64,000 nucleotides of DNA, taken from Borreliella bissettiae DN127 (GTDB lineage: Bacteria; Spirochaetota; Spirochaetia; Borreliales; Borreliaceae). The position numbers and the translations under genes are program-made. Each line of letters starts with the position of its first letter. The first letter of the stretch is position 1. The DNA lies in assembly GCF_000222305.1 (NCBI RefSeq), contig NC_015921.1:62001-126000 (forward strand). The letters are read 5' to 3'. Below are positions 9,198-17,480 of this stretch, one piece after another. A model generated the notes under the pieces. That model worked only from the letters and a program-made list of their open reading frames with translations, did not search any database and had not been told where the DNA came from.

Positions 9198-10588
9198 AGC
9201 TAGTAATACCATTGCTAGTCTTTGCAATATGCAAAATACATTCTCAAAGTAATATTGAGTACAACTTTTCCTATATCGTTAATACAAAAAAAGAAAATAT
9301 TGATCTTAAAAAAGGAATTGAAAAACAATTGGACAAAATCTATGATAAAATAACAGAACATATAGTAAACAATGATGACAAGAACATAATTAAAGACATT
9401 TATATAAACCAAGATATAATAAAAACAGAGCTTGAAATTAGCAAATTAAAAAAAGAAATGGACAAAAAAAAACTTCAAAACATAATAACCGCAAAAGAAA
9501 AGCATAGCACCAAAACCAAAATTGATGATCTTAAAAAAGATATTCAAAATATTAATAGTAAACAAAAAAAATTTGAAGAATATTTTAACAATTTAAACAA
9601 ACTAAAAGTAAAACATAAAAAAATCGAAGAACAAACAAATATATCAAATTTAAATAAAGAATTTTTTATAAGAGAAAAATTATTTTTTATTAACTATATT
9701 GACCTGAAAAAAATAGAAAATTATTATTTACTAGAAATTAGCAACATCACTCCTGAGAAAATTGATACTAAAAAAGCAGTATTTAAAACATCATCTTCCG
9801 TTAATGATATTGCAGATCAAATAACAAAACACAGCTTTAAAGAAATATTGGGTAGAGAATTTTTAAAAATCAACATTAACGTAAAAAATAACCCAGATGC
9901 AAAAATCTATATAAATGAAAAATTTGTTTCAAAAGGAATCTATTACGATAATATTTTTGACATTTCTAAACTCCCAAACAAAGAAATTGAAATACAAATC
10001 ACAAGTACAAATTTTGAAAACTACTCTATTAAAAGAATGGTAAAAAATGCAGATTCAATAATATTAAATATTGATTTAAAAAGAACAACCTCTAAAAAAG
10101 TATCAATTACGAGCAATATACAATCTAAAGTTTTTAAAAAAGGCATATTTATGGGTGAAACCCCAATTGAAATTGAAAAACCCGAAAATCAAGATATCAT
10201 TTTGCTTAAATCTAAAGGGTATAAAGATAAATTCAAGTTAATAAATAAAGAAGAAGATCAAGTAGAAATAGAAATGATAAAAACTAACAAAAATAGACTT
10301 ATCGACACAAGAGATAAATTTTATGTTAATTTGGCTGTTTTTACATTAAGCACAATAGGAACCATTTTCGCAGGAACATTACTTAACAATTCAGAGAAAC
10401 TTTACACGATAACAGGCAATCACTTTATTAACAAAAGATTAACAGCAGGGGATGTTTATATGGCAAAAGCAGAACAAATGACTGCAACATTTTTATTTGG
10501 AGCGGGCATCACTTTAACTATTGGCAGCTTTATCTCATTAATAACTCATTTAGTAGAATATATTAAAGAAGCAAATATGGGAGAATAG
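9179..10588 (+). CDS. Exported/membrane protein with PEGA-like repeats
   Basis: A 469-residue protein (cf. BB_0075) with an N-terminal signal (KLKLVIPLLVFAICKIHSQS). A Lys/Glu-rich, probably coiled-coil region spans about 90-150. Two PEGA-like beta repeats follow around 235-345: one with DAKIYINEKFVSKGIY, one with QSKVFKKGIFMGETPIEI. PEGA domains are small surface or periplasmic beta modules. Two hydrophobic helices near 383-400 and 440-460 suggest C-terminal membrane anchoring. The ATG at 9179 lies inside the 3' end of prfB (19-base overlap). No enzymatic motif is visible. Function unknown; the localisation is inferred. Confidence 0.6.
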   Translation: MEKLKLKLVIPLLVFAICKIHSQSNIEYNFSYIVNTKKENIDLKKGIEKQLDKIYDKITEHIVNNDDKNIIKDIYINQDIIKTELEISKLKKEMDKKKLQNIITAKEKHSTKTKIDDLKKDIQNINSKQKKFEEYFNNLNKLKVKHKKIEEQTNISNLNKEFFIREKLFFINYIDLKKIENYYLLEISNITPEKIDTKKAVFKTSSSVNDIADQITKHSFKEILGREFLKININVKNNPDAKIYINEKFVSKGIYYDNIFDISKLPNKEIEIQITSTNFENYSIKRMVKNADSIILNIDLKRTTSKKVSITSNIQSKVFKKGIFMGETPIEIEKPENQDIILLKSKGYKDKFKLINKEEDQVEIEMIKTNKNRLIDTRDKFYVNLAVFTLSTIGTIFAGTLLNNSEKLYTITGNHFINKRLTAGDVYMAKAEQMTATFLFGAGITLTIGSFISLITHLVEYIKEANMGE

Positions 10589-10624
10589 CCTTAATAATCT
10601 GAAATAAAATAGGAGAACAAACTT

Positions 10625-11470
10625 TTGGGCATTTTAGAAAAAATAAAAAATTTATTTAAAAACAAACAACAAGAAAATATTATTGAAAATCTAGAAGACA
10701 TTTTATTAGAGTCAGACATTAATAATGAAATTGTAATAGAAATAATAAATAAATTAACAAAAGAAAAAAATAAAACTGAAAAAACCATTATTGAAAAACT
10801 AAAAGAACTTTTAAGTAATTATATTAACACAAAAAAATTTACTCTAGAAAATAACAAACTAAACATTTTGCTAATAGTTGGTATAAATGGAATTGGAAAA
10901 ACATCAAGCATAGCAAAGCTTGCAAATAAATTAAAAAATGAAGGCAAAAATATTTTAATATCGGCCGCCGATACATTCAGAGCAGCTGCAATTGAACAAA
11001 TGAAAATTTATGGAAAACAAATCGGGATCAAAGTAATATCTCAAAACCAAGGAAGCGATCCATCAGCTGTAATATTCGACAGCATTTCAAGCGCCAAGCT
11101 TAAAAATTACGATGCACTAATTATTGACACAGCCGGAAGATTGCAAAATAAAGAAAATTTAATAAAAGAGCTTCAAAAAATAAACAATGTAATATTAAAG
11201 CAAATAAAAAACACTAACATCAATTACCAAAAAATACTTGTAATAGATTCTACTATCGGAAAAAATGCAAATAGCCAAGCAGAAATTTTTAATAAAGCAA
11301 TAGAAATAGACGGAATAATAATCACGAAACTTGATTCATCTTCAAGAGCAGGCACAATAATAAATATTTCTAAAATTATTGAAAAGCCCATATACTTTAC
11401 TACATTTGGAGAAAAACTAAAAGATATTAAAGAATTTGATATTAATGAATATCTTAATAAATTACTATGA
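10625..11470 (+). CDS. ftsY: Signal recognition particle receptor FtsY, NG-domain only
   Basis: FtsY docks the SRP-ribosome complex at the inner membrane during cotranslational targeting. This 281-residue form starts at TTG 10625 (GGAGAACAAAC upstream) and lacks the acidic A domain of E. coli FtsY; it consists of the four-helix N domain and the GTPase G domain. SRP-GTPase motifs are VGINGIGKTSSIAKLA (P-loop), DTFRAAAIEQM (insertion box), DTAGRL (G3) and TKLDSSSRAG (G4 and closing loop). VIDSTIGKNANSQAEIF is the usual catalytic-interface motif with Gln replaced by Lys (family form TTGQNA). The stop overlaps the next start by 4 bases. Confidence 0.93.
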   Translation: MGILEKIKNLFKNKQQENIIENLEDILLESDINNEIVIEIINKLTKEKNKTEKTIIEKLKELLSNYINTKKFTLENNKLNILLIVGINGIGKTSSIAKLANKLKNEGKNILISAADTFRAAAIEQMKIYGKQIGIKVISQNQGSDPSAVIFDSISSAKLKNYDALIIDTAGRLQNKENLIKELQKINNVILKQIKNTNINYQKILVIDSTIGKNANSQAEIFNKAIEIDGIIITKLDSSSRAGTIINISKIIEKPIYFTTFGEKLKDIKEFDINEYLNKLL

Positions 11471-12495
11471 AAAAACAACAATTAATACTTCTTCTATTTA
11501 TACCACAAATTATTTATGCAAAAAGCTATTTTGCATCTGATGCATTTTTCAATAAATATCAAAAATTAAACGAAAAACCAAAAACAGGTTTTTACATTGA
11601 ATATTATTCTATTGATGATACCGAAAAGCTCTACTTATACAAAGAAAATAACTTAATAAAATACAAAACAATTCAAATCACAGAAAACACAAAAAAAATT
11701 ACATACTATGATACAAAAGATACAAAAAAAACCGAAGAGGTTTACGACAATTTAAATAACAAAATACAAGAAATTGAATATGACAACAAAGGAAAAATTC
11801 TTGAAACAGCAAATTACTTTTATGAAAACGGGAACTTAATATCTAAAAATTTAAAAACAATACACCAAAACCCAAAATTAATATATTATTCTAAAGATGA
11901 AAATGGCAAATTACTAAAAATAACGGGATCAAATTTTCAAATTTGGAACTATGGAATTAATGGGGACATAAAATCTACATACTTTGACATCAAAAAAGCA
12001 ACAACAAAAGTGATAAAATATGATGACAAAAAAAGAAATTCAAACAGTACAATAATTGTTAATAATAAAATAAAATCCAAAGAAAAAAACCAATATCTAG
12101 ATGAAGGAGAAATGGTAAATACCTTTGAAGAAGAGAATACAAAAATCATATCTACCTACAAGACAAACAATCTGATTAAAGAAGAAACATATAAAAATAA
12201 TGAACTTATAAAAATAAATGATTTTCAATACAACGAATCTGATCTGATAATTTTTCAAAACACTAAAGAAAAGGATAAAGACCAATACACCAATACTAAA
12301 ATTGAATACGAATATAACAAAGACAATCAATTAAAAAGCAAAAAAATTTATGAGAACGATATAATTTATCTAAAAACCGAATACCACAATGATAATGAAT
12401 ATGAAGAAGAAATTTACTACAATAAAAAACCTGCTCTTAGGGTAAAACACAAGAACGGAAAAGTCACCGAAAAAAAACCAGTAGGAATAAATTAA
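11467..12495 (+). CDS. Exported protein with YwqK/MORN-like beta repeats, function unknown
   Basis: A 342-residue protein (cf. BB_0077) beginning with a signal peptide (KKQQLILLLFIPQIIYAKS). The rest consists of short repeated units with the pattern Y-x-(D/E)-N-G-K-L-x-(K/E), such as YDNKGKILETANYFYENGN and SKDENGKLLKITG. This resembles the YwqK-type antitoxin/MORN-like or YD-like beta repeats and is not enzymatic. It is tied to ftsY by an ATGA overlap and runs directly into the lolCDE genes (the LolC ATG follows its TAA at once), so it may serve envelope export, but no direct evidence shows this. Confidence 0.55.
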   Translation: MKKQQLILLLFIPQIIYAKSYFASDAFFNKYQKLNEKPKTGFYIEYYSIDDTEKLYLYKENNLIKYKTIQITENTKKITYYDTKDTKKTEEVYDNLNNKIQEIEYDNKGKILETANYFYENGNLISKNLKTIHQNPKLIYYSKDENGKLLKITGSNFQIWNYGINGDIKSTYFDIKKATTKVIKYDDKKRNSNSTIIVNNKIKSKEKNQYLDEGEMVNTFEEENTKIISTYKTNNLIKEETYKNNELIKINDFQYNESDLIIFQNTKEKDKDQYTNTKIEYEYNKDNQLKSKKIYENDIIYLKTEYHNDNEYEEEIYYNKKPALRVKHKNGKVTEKKPVGIN

Positions 12496-13746
12496 ATGGG
12501 TATAAGAAATTTTTTGCTTAAAAAATTAATACTAGAAGAAAAAAATAGCCTAGCCCTTACAATTGTAATAATATTAAGCATTGCCTTAGGTGAAATAATA
12601 ATTATCCTAACAATATCAATCATGAATGGTTTTCAAAATGATTTTTTTCTCAGCATTACAAATGTGGAAAGTGGAAACTTAAAAATAGAAAATGAACTTA
12701 CTCAAGAAGAAATCAAAGAAATTAAAAAGATTAAGGGAATAAAACATATAAATAAAATATACGAAACACAAGGCATTGGAATTCAAAATTATTATTATCC
12801 AACTATTTTAAATATCATTGCCGTTGATATTAAAGATCTCAAACAAGACCAAAATTTTATTTCATTTACAGGACTTAAAAAAGATGATCTAGATCTTAAA
12901 GACAATGAAATAATCATTGGAAATGTACTCTCCCACAATTTCAACCTATTCGAAAATGACCTGCTAGAATTAATAATAACCGATGAAATAAAAACACTTA
13001 TATCACTAGAAAATGATATAAAAAGCTTTAAAATAAAATCGATTTTTAAAAGTAATTATGCAAAAATAAATGAAACTTTAATTTTCATGAATATAGACTA
13101 TTTCATTAAAAATAAAATTTTACATAATTCTAGCATTAATTACCAAGTAAAAACAAAAAATTTAAATCCAAGTAATAAATTAATTGCAAAGATCAAGGCT
13201 ATTAATCCGAAAATTAAAACAAAAACCTGGAATGAATACAATAAAGAATTCTATAAAATATTGAAAATAGAACGAAATACGATGCTAATTATTTTAGCAA
13301 GCATTTTCATTATTATTGCCGTTAATGCATATTATCTTCAAAAAAGAATAATAATAAACAAAAATAAAGCTATTTTAATACTATTAGCCATGGGACTTAG
13401 AATAAAAAAAATAAAGCAAATTTTTTTTATTCACTCAATAATAATCTGCACTGTAGGGGGATTTCTTGGCTTGGTGCTTGGCATTTCAATTTCCTTAAAT
13501 ATAAATGAAATTTTAAAAATAATTGACAATCTGATAAACACTTTAATAAATTTTTTAAATCAAATATTGGCTTTAAAAATAGATGGAATTAAAATACAAA
13601 TAGTAAAAAATATAATTACTCCTAAGTTATTTTTAAGCGATTTGGCATTTACTTTCTGCTTTGCATGCTTTTCTACAATTTATTCAAGCGTGAAAGCAAC
13701 AAAAAAAATTGGAAGTCAAAAAAACATTGAAACTATTAATGGGTAG
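12496..13746 (+). CDS. lolC: Lipoprotein-releasing ABC transporter permease, LolC/LolE type
   Basis: A 416-residue FtsX/LolCE-family permease. One membrane helix near the N-terminus (LALTIVIILSIALGEIIIIL) is followed by a periplasmic MacB/LolC-like domain of about 220 residues and three C-terminal helices (starting near 265, 315 and 378) of the FtsX domain. It lies next to an ABC ATPase and a second permease of equal length, the LolC-LolD-LolE arrangement. Such complexes extract mature lipoproteins from the inner membrane and hand them on, which matters in Borrelia because its surface is dominated by lipoproteins. AGGAAT lies 9 bases before the ATG. I assign lolC by order; this one could equally be called lolE. 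Confidence 0.8.
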   Translation: MGIRNFLLKKLILEEKNSLALTIVIILSIALGEIIIILTISIMNGFQNDFFLSITNVESGNLKIENELTQEEIKEIKKIKGIKHINKIYETQGIGIQNYYYPTILNIIAVDIKDLKQDQNFISFTGLKKDDLDLKDNEIIIGNVLSHNFNLFENDLLELIITDEIKTLISLENDIKSFKIKSIFKSNYAKINETLIFMNIDYFIKNKILHNSSINYQVKTKNLNPSNKLIAKIKAINPKIKTKTWNEYNKEFYKILKIERNTMLIILASIFIIIAVNAYYLQKRIIINKNKAILILLAMGLRIKKIKQIFFIHSIIICTVGGFLGLVLGISISLNINEILKIIDNLINTLINFLNQILALKIDGIKIQIVKNIITPKLFLSDLAFTFCFACFSTIYSSVKATKKIGSQKNIETING

Positions 13747-13750
13747 TAAA

Positions 13751-14431
13751 ATGGACAATGTATTAATTATAAAAAATCTTTGTAAAGCATATAAAAAAAA
13801 TAAAACAAAAATTCAAGTAATAGAAAATTTAAACTTAACCGTAAAAAAAGGTGAATTTATTTCAATCCAAGGAAAAAGTGGCTGTGGAAAATCAACTCTT
13901 TTTAACATGATTTCAGGAATTGACAAAATAGATTCTGGAGAAATAATATCGTGTGGAATATTTTTGAAAAATGCAAATGAAAAAACACTAAGTTTGTACA
14001 AAAACAAAGAAATAGGTTTGATATTCCAAAATTATAATTTAATAAATGAATTTAGTGTAATTGAAAATATAATCTTACCCCAAATTATCTCGGGCCAAGA
14101 AACAAAAGAAACAATAAATAAAAAAGCTTTCGATCTCATGAAAATATTAAAAATAGAACACAGAGCAAATCATTATCCTTCAGAGCTCTCAGGGGGCGAA
14201 GCACAAAGAGTTGCTATTGCTAGAGCACTAATCAATGAACCGAATATAATATTGTGCGATGAACCTACGGGAAATTTAGACTTAAGCACAGCTAAAACTG
14301 TAGAAAATCTACTTATCAATACAGCAAAAAATTTTAAAAAAACATTAATACTAGTTAGTCACAATCCGCAATTTGCAAACAAAGCAGATTCAAAATACGA
14401 ATTCAAAGATAGGACATTAAAAAAAATATGA
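13751..14431 (+). CDS. lolD: Lipoprotein-releasing ABC transporter ATPase LolD
   Basis: A 226-residue ABC ATPase of the LolD/MacB class. It has Walker A GKSGCGKST, Q-loop LIFQNYNLINEFSVIENI, signature LSGGEAQRVAIARAL, Walker B IILCDEPTGNLD and switch His LVSHNP. The EPTGNLD and NLI..FSVIENI forms are typical of LolD. I chose the ATG at 13751 (MDNVLIIKNL), 4 bases after the lolC stop; the frame stays open further upstream inside lolC, but those starts add no conserved sequence. It powers the flanking permeases. Its TGA overlaps the lolE ATG. Confidence 0.9.
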   Translation: MDNVLIIKNLCKAYKKNKTKIQVIENLNLTVKKGEFISIQGKSGCGKSTLFNMISGIDKIDSGEIISCGIFLKNANEKTLSLYKNKEIGLIFQNYNLINEFSVIENIILPQIISGQETKETINKKAFDLMKILKIEHRANHYPSELSGGEAQRVAIARALINEPNIILCDEPTGNLDLSTAKTVENLLINTAKNFKKTLILVSHNPQFANKADSKYEFKDRTLKKI

Positions 14432-15678
14432 TACTAAAGCTACCAGAAATTATAAAAATTGCGTATTTAATTTTTAAAAATTCAACAAATAAAATAGCTT
14501 TAATAGGCTCTGGAATATCATTAAGTTTAGTAATGATCCCATTAATTATCGTTTACTATATGTCTAGCAACATTATGACTTCTACTATTAATAAATATAT
14601 TGAAAGTGAAGGATTTTCAATGCAAATAGAATACAACGATACAAATATAACTTATTATCTAAAAGACAGATTAAGCTCTCTTAAAAAAAATTATAATTAC
14701 AAAGATTTGAATTATTTTTTTGAGAAAAGAACTTATGGAATTATTGGAAATAATAAAAAACAAGGTGTATTAATAAGAGCAATAGAAAATAAATTCATAT
14801 TAGAAAACAAATCAATAAAATTAATAAAAGGTACTAAAAATTTAAAAAAGAATTCTATACTCATTTCAAATCAAATAAAAAATAAACTTAATTTAAATCT
14901 TAATGAAAAAATTGATGTTTTGATTCCAAATACAAAAAACAACAAAATAATGCCCAGAATAAAAAAATTTAATATCTCGGGAATAATTGAAACCGGATTA
15001 AAAGATATCGATAATAATTTGGTGTTGATTTCTTTTGAAAACGAAAATTTAATGTCAAAAAAATTTTCAAAAAGCATACTTGGACTTAAAACAAATTCCA
15101 ATTCCATAAAAAACAATGAAATCTTAAAACAGAATTTAGAAACCGAATTTCAAGAATTCCAAATAAAAACATTCTATGAACTTTACTCAAATAAATACAA
15201 TAATCTAGATATAAGTAAAAAACTTTTAATATTCATTATGGCTTTGATTATAATATTTGCAAGCATCAATATATCTTCGTCCCTTTCAATGCTTATTTTT
15301 GAAAATAAAAAGAAAATTGCAATACTAAAATCAATTGGAATGAATAATTTAAACATAAAAATAATATTTCTTTTGATATCGCTCACATTAAGCACCACCT
15401 TTTGTGGAATTGGAATAATAATTGGAAATTATTTAACACTTAAAATATCTTATTTAATAAACTTTGTTGATAATGTTTTAAATTTTTTTTTAAAAATATT
15501 TGGAGAAGAAAATTCTGAAATATTAAACTCAGAATATTACGTATCTGAATTTCAAATACATTTAAGCTTAGGCTTTAGCTTAACACTTCTTGGCCTTTAT
15601 ATGTTGATAAACATTTTGACTACACTGATTCCGCTTAACATTGTCTCAAATCTAAAAGAAAAAGAAATCTTAAGATAG
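14428..15678 (+). CDS. lolE: Lipoprotein-releasing ABC transporter permease, LolE/LolC type
   Basis: The second 416-residue FtsX/LolCE-family permease of the set, with the same design as the one at 12496: a single N-terminal helix (IALIGSGISLSLVMIPLIIVYY), a periplasmic domain of about 220 residues, and three C-terminal helices (LLIFIMALIIIFASINI, IIFLLISLTLSTTFCGIGIII, LSLGFSLTLLGLYMLINIL). The conserved cytoplasmic segment between TM2 and TM3 (ENKKKIAILKSIGMNN) is where the ATPase contacts FtsX-type permeases. It overlaps lolD by 4 bases and ends the plus-strand operon; the facing gene ends 10 bases beyond. Confidence 0.8.
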   Translation: MILKLPEIIKIAYLIFKNSTNKIALIGSGISLSLVMIPLIIVYYMSSNIMTSTINKYIESEGFSMQIEYNDTNITYYLKDRLSSLKKNYNYKDLNYFFEKRTYGIIGNNKKQGVLIRAIENKFILENKSIKLIKGTKNLKKNSILISNQIKNKLNLNLNEKIDVLIPNTKNNKIMPRIKKFNISGIIETGLKDIDNNLVLISFENENLMSKKFSKSILGLKTNSNSIKNNEILKQNLETEFQEFQIKTFYELYSNKYNNLDISKKLLIFIMALIIIFASINISSSLSMLIFENKKKIAILKSIGMNNLNIKIIFLLISLTLSTTFCGIGIIIGNYLTLKISYLINFVDNVLNFFLKIFGEENSEILNSEYYVSEFQIHLSLGFSLTLLGLYMLINILTTLIPLNIVSNLKEKEILR

Positions 15679-15688
15679 TTTTAAAGCT

Positions 15689-16984
15689 CTATTTAATCAT
15701 AACATTATAAATTTTAATAGAAGAAAAATCCTTTTCAATTGTAGGATAAATCTCATTTGGGAAAATCGTACTAATTGTGAAACTCTGCTTGGATTTAGAT
15801 TTTAAAAAAGAATTAGCAGAAGAGATTAATTTGCGTCGCAAAGACCTAATGATCCTACCCTCCTTATCAATATAACCAATTTCAATCTCCAAATTTTTAA
15901 TAATATCTTTTGAAGAATTGAAAACTTCTATCACAGTATTTGCCTTATAAATCCCAAAAGACTTTTGAAAATAATTTCCAATATATTTAAATTTTAATAT
16001 AAAAGAATCTGAGTCAAGATTTACGCCAATTTTATCATCAACATTTTCAAAAAAATCAATGTCAATAATATCTAATACTATTTTTTTAGGATTAACATCG
16101 ATAGCTCTTGGTATACTTGATATAACATCAATTGGAATATAAACATCTTTGCCCCATTTTGCAAAAAAATCACTTTCTTTAGAAAAAACCTGATTCAACA
16201 CAGATTTGCCAAGATCATCGTAAACTGTAACTCTGTAGGAAATCTTTTTAACAGGATACGTTGTTGAGACAACCCCCGCCTTAAGCTGATACAAATGCGC
16301 ATCTTCAAACACCAAAACTTTAGCATCCTCTAGTTCTATGTAATAGAACTCTTTGGGACTAGAAATAAGATTAACAGCTTCAACTACTAAATCAGTAGCC
16401 ATAGTAATAGGGGGAAGACCTTGCGATGTGAAAGAAGGAGCAAATTTTTCTTTTAAAGCCATTTTACCATTCCCATTCATACCCATAAAACTCTGAAAAG
16501 ATCTGTAAGTAATCAAAGAAATACAAAATATTAAAATAGAACTTATAGCTAAAATTAACATTCTGTTCTTAGATTTCTTAAATTCATAATAGTCGATTAA
16601 ATCTAAATCATCTCTTATTCCGAATTCTTTTGCTTGCAAAGTCAAATGAATCATTTTTTTTTTAGATTCTTTAGTATTTACCCTATCAGCAATTTCTTTA
16701 AAAAGAAAAAAAAATAAACTAAACATTGATTTGTCGTGAAGAGAATAAAAATAGATAGATTCAAGCTCTCTAAAAGCAATATCTATCTTGCCTATATCAA
16801 AAAATCTTTTTGCTCTCGCATAAGACCTTTTAAAATGGAGTCCTATATTTTCAATATCATTATCAGAAATATCTGATACTTCAATAATATTTTTAATACT
16901 CTTTGTGCTTAAAATTTTGTTTTTATACTTCCTAAGTTTTGACAAATAAATCTTAATTCTATCTTCGGATGTTTTACTATTCAT
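15689..16984 (-). CDS. Unknown single-pass membrane protein
   Basis: I do not recognise a family for this 431-residue protein (cf. BB_0082). Residues 1-140 are hydrophilic and mostly helical with a TPR-like stretch (AKRFFDIGKIDIAFRELESIYFY about 58-80). A single membrane helix lies at about 141-160 (RMLILAISSILIFCISLITY). The remaining 270 residues look beta-rich and would be periplasmic if the N-terminus is inside. AGAAGACA precedes the ATG at 16984, which lies inside the 3' end of the small gene upstream (8-base overlap), so the pair is translationally coupled. It converges with lolE 10 bases away. Confidence 0.55.
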   Translation of the reverse strand: MNSKTSEDRIKIYLSKLRKYKNKILSTKSIKNIIEVSDISDNDIENIGLHFKRSYARAKRFFDIGKIDIAFRELESIYFYSLHDKSMFSLFFFLFKEIADRVNTKESKKKMIHLTLQAKEFGIRDDLDLIDYYEFKKSKNRMLILAISSILIFCISLITYRSFQSFMGMNGNGKMALKEKFAPSFTSQGLPPITMATDLVVEAVNLISSPKEFYYIELEDAKVLVFEDAHLYQLKAGVVSTTYPVKKISYRVTVYDDLGKSVLNQVFSKESDFFAKWGKDVYIPIDVISSIPRAIDVNPKKIVLDIIDIDFFENVDDKIGVNLDSDSFILKFKYIGNYFQKSFGIYKANTVIEVFNSSKDIIKNLEIEIGYIDKEGRIIRSLRRKLISSANSFLKSKSKQSFTISTIFPNEIYPTIEKDFSSIKIYNVMIK

Positions 16985-17297
16985 TGTCTTCTAATTCATC
17001 AACTTTTTTCAAAAGCCAATAAGCAATATTTCTAGCAGTAGTCTTTGTAATAGAAATTCCTATAAAAGAGTTGATTAATACTATTTTCCCCTCTTCTCCA
17101 CTTTTAAGCTCTTTTGAAACCTCTTCTAAAACACCTTCTTTAGTTTTTGTGTAAGCAATCTCTTCAGAAATCTCTGTGGACTCAAAAACAAGATCACAAA
17201 AAATCTCTCCTGTATTAGTTACATTCCCATAAATATTATTAACAGGAACTAATTTATAATCTTCGGCTTTTTCAAACCTATAAATTACTTCTTTCAT
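16977..17297 (-). CDS. Small DUF3467-like protein, probably leaderless
   Basis: A 106-residue soluble protein (cf. BB_0083). The segments VNNIYGNVTNTGEIFCDLVFES and KIVLINSFIGISITKTTARNIAYWLLKKVDEL follow the layout of the DUF3467 family (a two-part beta structure ending in a helix), whose role is unknown. I start at ATG 17297 (MKEVIYRF) rather than further upstream because a good promoter overlaps the longer reading frame and would put the transcript start at this ATG. No Shine-Dalgarno precedes either start. It overlaps the next gene by 8 bases. Confidence 0.6.
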   Translation of the reverse strand: MKEVIYRFEKAEDYKLVPVNNIYGNVTNTGEIFCDLVFESTEISEEIAYTKTKEGVLEEVSKELKSGEEGKIVLINSFIGISITKTTARNIAYWLLKKVDELEDNE

Positions 17298-17304
17298 ATA
17301 AACG

Positions 17305-17333
17305 AGTATATCATAATCAAAAAACATAACCAA
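17305..17333 (-). promoter_or_regulatory. Promoter of the 17297 gene pair (leaderless type)
   Basis: On the minus strand TTGGTT (17328-17333) and TATACT (17305-17310) are separated by exactly 17 bases. The ATG at 17297 starts 7 bases after the -10 box, where RNA polymerase would begin transcription. The mRNA would therefore have essentially no 5' untranslated region. Confidence 0.6.
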
Positions 17334-17374
17334 TAAACAAAATTTATACAAAAAAATAAATTTGAATTTAAAAA

Positions 17375-17402
17375 AAAATGATTATTAATTAATAATCATT
17401 TT
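17375..17402. promoter_or_regulatory. 28-base perfect palindrome between divergent promoters, candidate operator
   Basis: A perfect inverted repeat with half-site AAAATGATTATTAA and its exact complement fills 17375-17402. It ends 7 bases before the -35 region of sufS and about 40 bases upstream of the divergent promoter at 17305-17333. The core TGATTAT / ATAATCA arms resemble Fur-family half-sites but with a 6-base centre. It is not followed by a T run in a gene-terminal position, so an operator is more likely than a terminator. Confidence 0.4.
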
Positions 17403-17409
17403 AAACTTT

Positions 17410-17438
17410 TTTTGTGAAGGAAAAAATAATGATATAAT
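17410..17438 (+). promoter_or_regulatory. sufS promoter
   Basis: TATAAT at 17433-17438 is preceded by TGA (extended -10). A weak -35 (TTTTGT, 17410-17415) lies 17 bases upstream. The sufS ATG is 42 bases downstream, with AAGGA close to it. The palindrome at 17375-17402 lies just upstream. Confidence 0.55.
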
Positions 17439-17480
17439 AATTAAAGGCTAAAAATTAATACAAAGGAACTTATAAGGATT

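Noticed and set aside
17375..17402. Palindrome as a transcription terminator
   Set aside because: It lies between divergent gene starts, with no gene ending there and no T tract suited to termination.
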